NCBI GenBank assembly: GCA_903822335.1
Contig: CAIJOT010000008.1
Coordinates: 1-33,040 of the forward strand
Length of the DNA stretch: 33,040 nucleotides
Direction: 5' to 3'
DNA from: an uncultured delta proteobacterium
Lineage (GTDB): Bacteria > Desulfobacterota > Syntrophorhabdia > Syntrophorhabdales > Syntrophorhabdaceae
Part shown: one piece after another, positions 32,915 through 33,040 of the stretch
Layout of the letters: every line of letters begins with the position of its first letter
Position numbering within the stretch: position 1 is the first letter of the stretch
Made by a program: the position numbers and the translations under genes
The notes under the pieces: generated by a model
Database searches by the model: none
Told to the model about the DNA's origin: nothing
What the model saw: the letters and a program-made list of their open reading frames with translations, nothing else

Positions 32915-33040
32915 ATGAAAACTTTTACAAAGGCGTATATCCCTTACAATGGATACTATTCGACCCCCTTCTGCCGTTGGCAGGGCAGTATGCAGAATGA
33001 GAACTCGATTGAGTTAGGAGCAAAGACAGCGAGAAGATGG
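32915..33040 (+). CDS. Thiolase / acetyl-CoA acetyltransferase, N-terminal part (cut by window end)
   Basis: 42 residues from ATG 32915, with AAGGAGGT at 32901-32908. MKTFTKAYIPYNGYYSTPFC followed by RWQGSMQNENSIELGAKTAR resembles the start of a thiolase subfamily common in anaerobic deltaproteobacteria. The active-site cysteines lie outside the window. After hbd, it would split acetoacetyl-CoA into two acetyl-CoA. The family rests on a short N-terminus only. Confidence 0.65.
   Translation, partial: MKTFTKAYIPYNGYYSTPFCRWQGSMQNENSIELGAKTARRW

Overview
The window reads as chromosomal DNA of an anaerobic, probably syntrophic, deltaproteobacterium-like organism (Desulfobacterota, Syntrophorhabdus/Syntrophus type). 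The basis is the gene content: a glutaconate-type CoA-transferase pair, a 2-hydroxyacyl-CoA dehydratase activator, a free-standing biotinyl carrier, an acyl-CoA dehydrogenase, 3-hydroxyacyl-CoA dehydrogenase and thiolase, plus formate-tetrahydrofolate ligase and an rplM-rpsI-argC operon. The taxonomic call is inference from context, not from a marker gene.

Layout. 1-1200 is a mobile-element graveyard: the tail of an IS30 transposase, a GYF-domain membrane protein whose end runs into it, and an internally deleted IS4-type transposase. 1320-4519 is the protein quality-control operon tig-clpP-clpX behind a near-consensus promoter. 4624-4822 holds a promoter and tRNA-Val/tRNA-Asp. 4840-7705 holds a GH57 glucanotransferase/amylase overlapping a family 2 glycosyltransferase. 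7706-8040 is a hairpin-rich repeat cluster ending in the promoter of fhs (8071-9831). 9867-13285 is minus-strand: rplM-rpsI-argC, and a dinB operon led by an 84-residue protein whose promoter carries an SOS-box-like palindrome. 13368-19457 has a membrane methyltransferase-like gene divergent from ftsH, an unknown protein, an FmdB-type zinc ribbon, tilS and a lipase-like hydrolase. 19668-25522 has a pyruvate-kinase C-domain protein with an aminotransferase, a Nudix hydrolase, an amidohydrolase and a GlgX-type debranching enzyme. 25589-33040 is the acyl-CoA region: gctAB, an acyl-CoA dehydrogenase/biotin carrier/dehydratase-activator operon, a metallo-beta-lactamase-fold protein, hbd, a stump of an enoyl-CoA hydratase gene, and the start of a thiolase.

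How the parts fit: the acyl-CoA genes would support glutarate/glutaconate (or aromatic-derived dicarboxylate) oxidation through glutaconyl-CoA and crotonyl-CoA to acetyl-CoA, with GH57 and GlgX serving glycogen turnover and Fhs serving one-carbon flow. No defence system, CRISPR array, phage or rRNA was seen.

The most unusual material lies between genes: a 235-bp imperfect palindrome with 6-bp direct repeats at its ends (MITE-like), a compound hairpin repeat placed in the same orientation just upstream of both fhs and gctA, REPIN-like hairpin pairs (one at the break of the enoyl-CoA hydratase gene), and six intergenic patches built of slipped short words.
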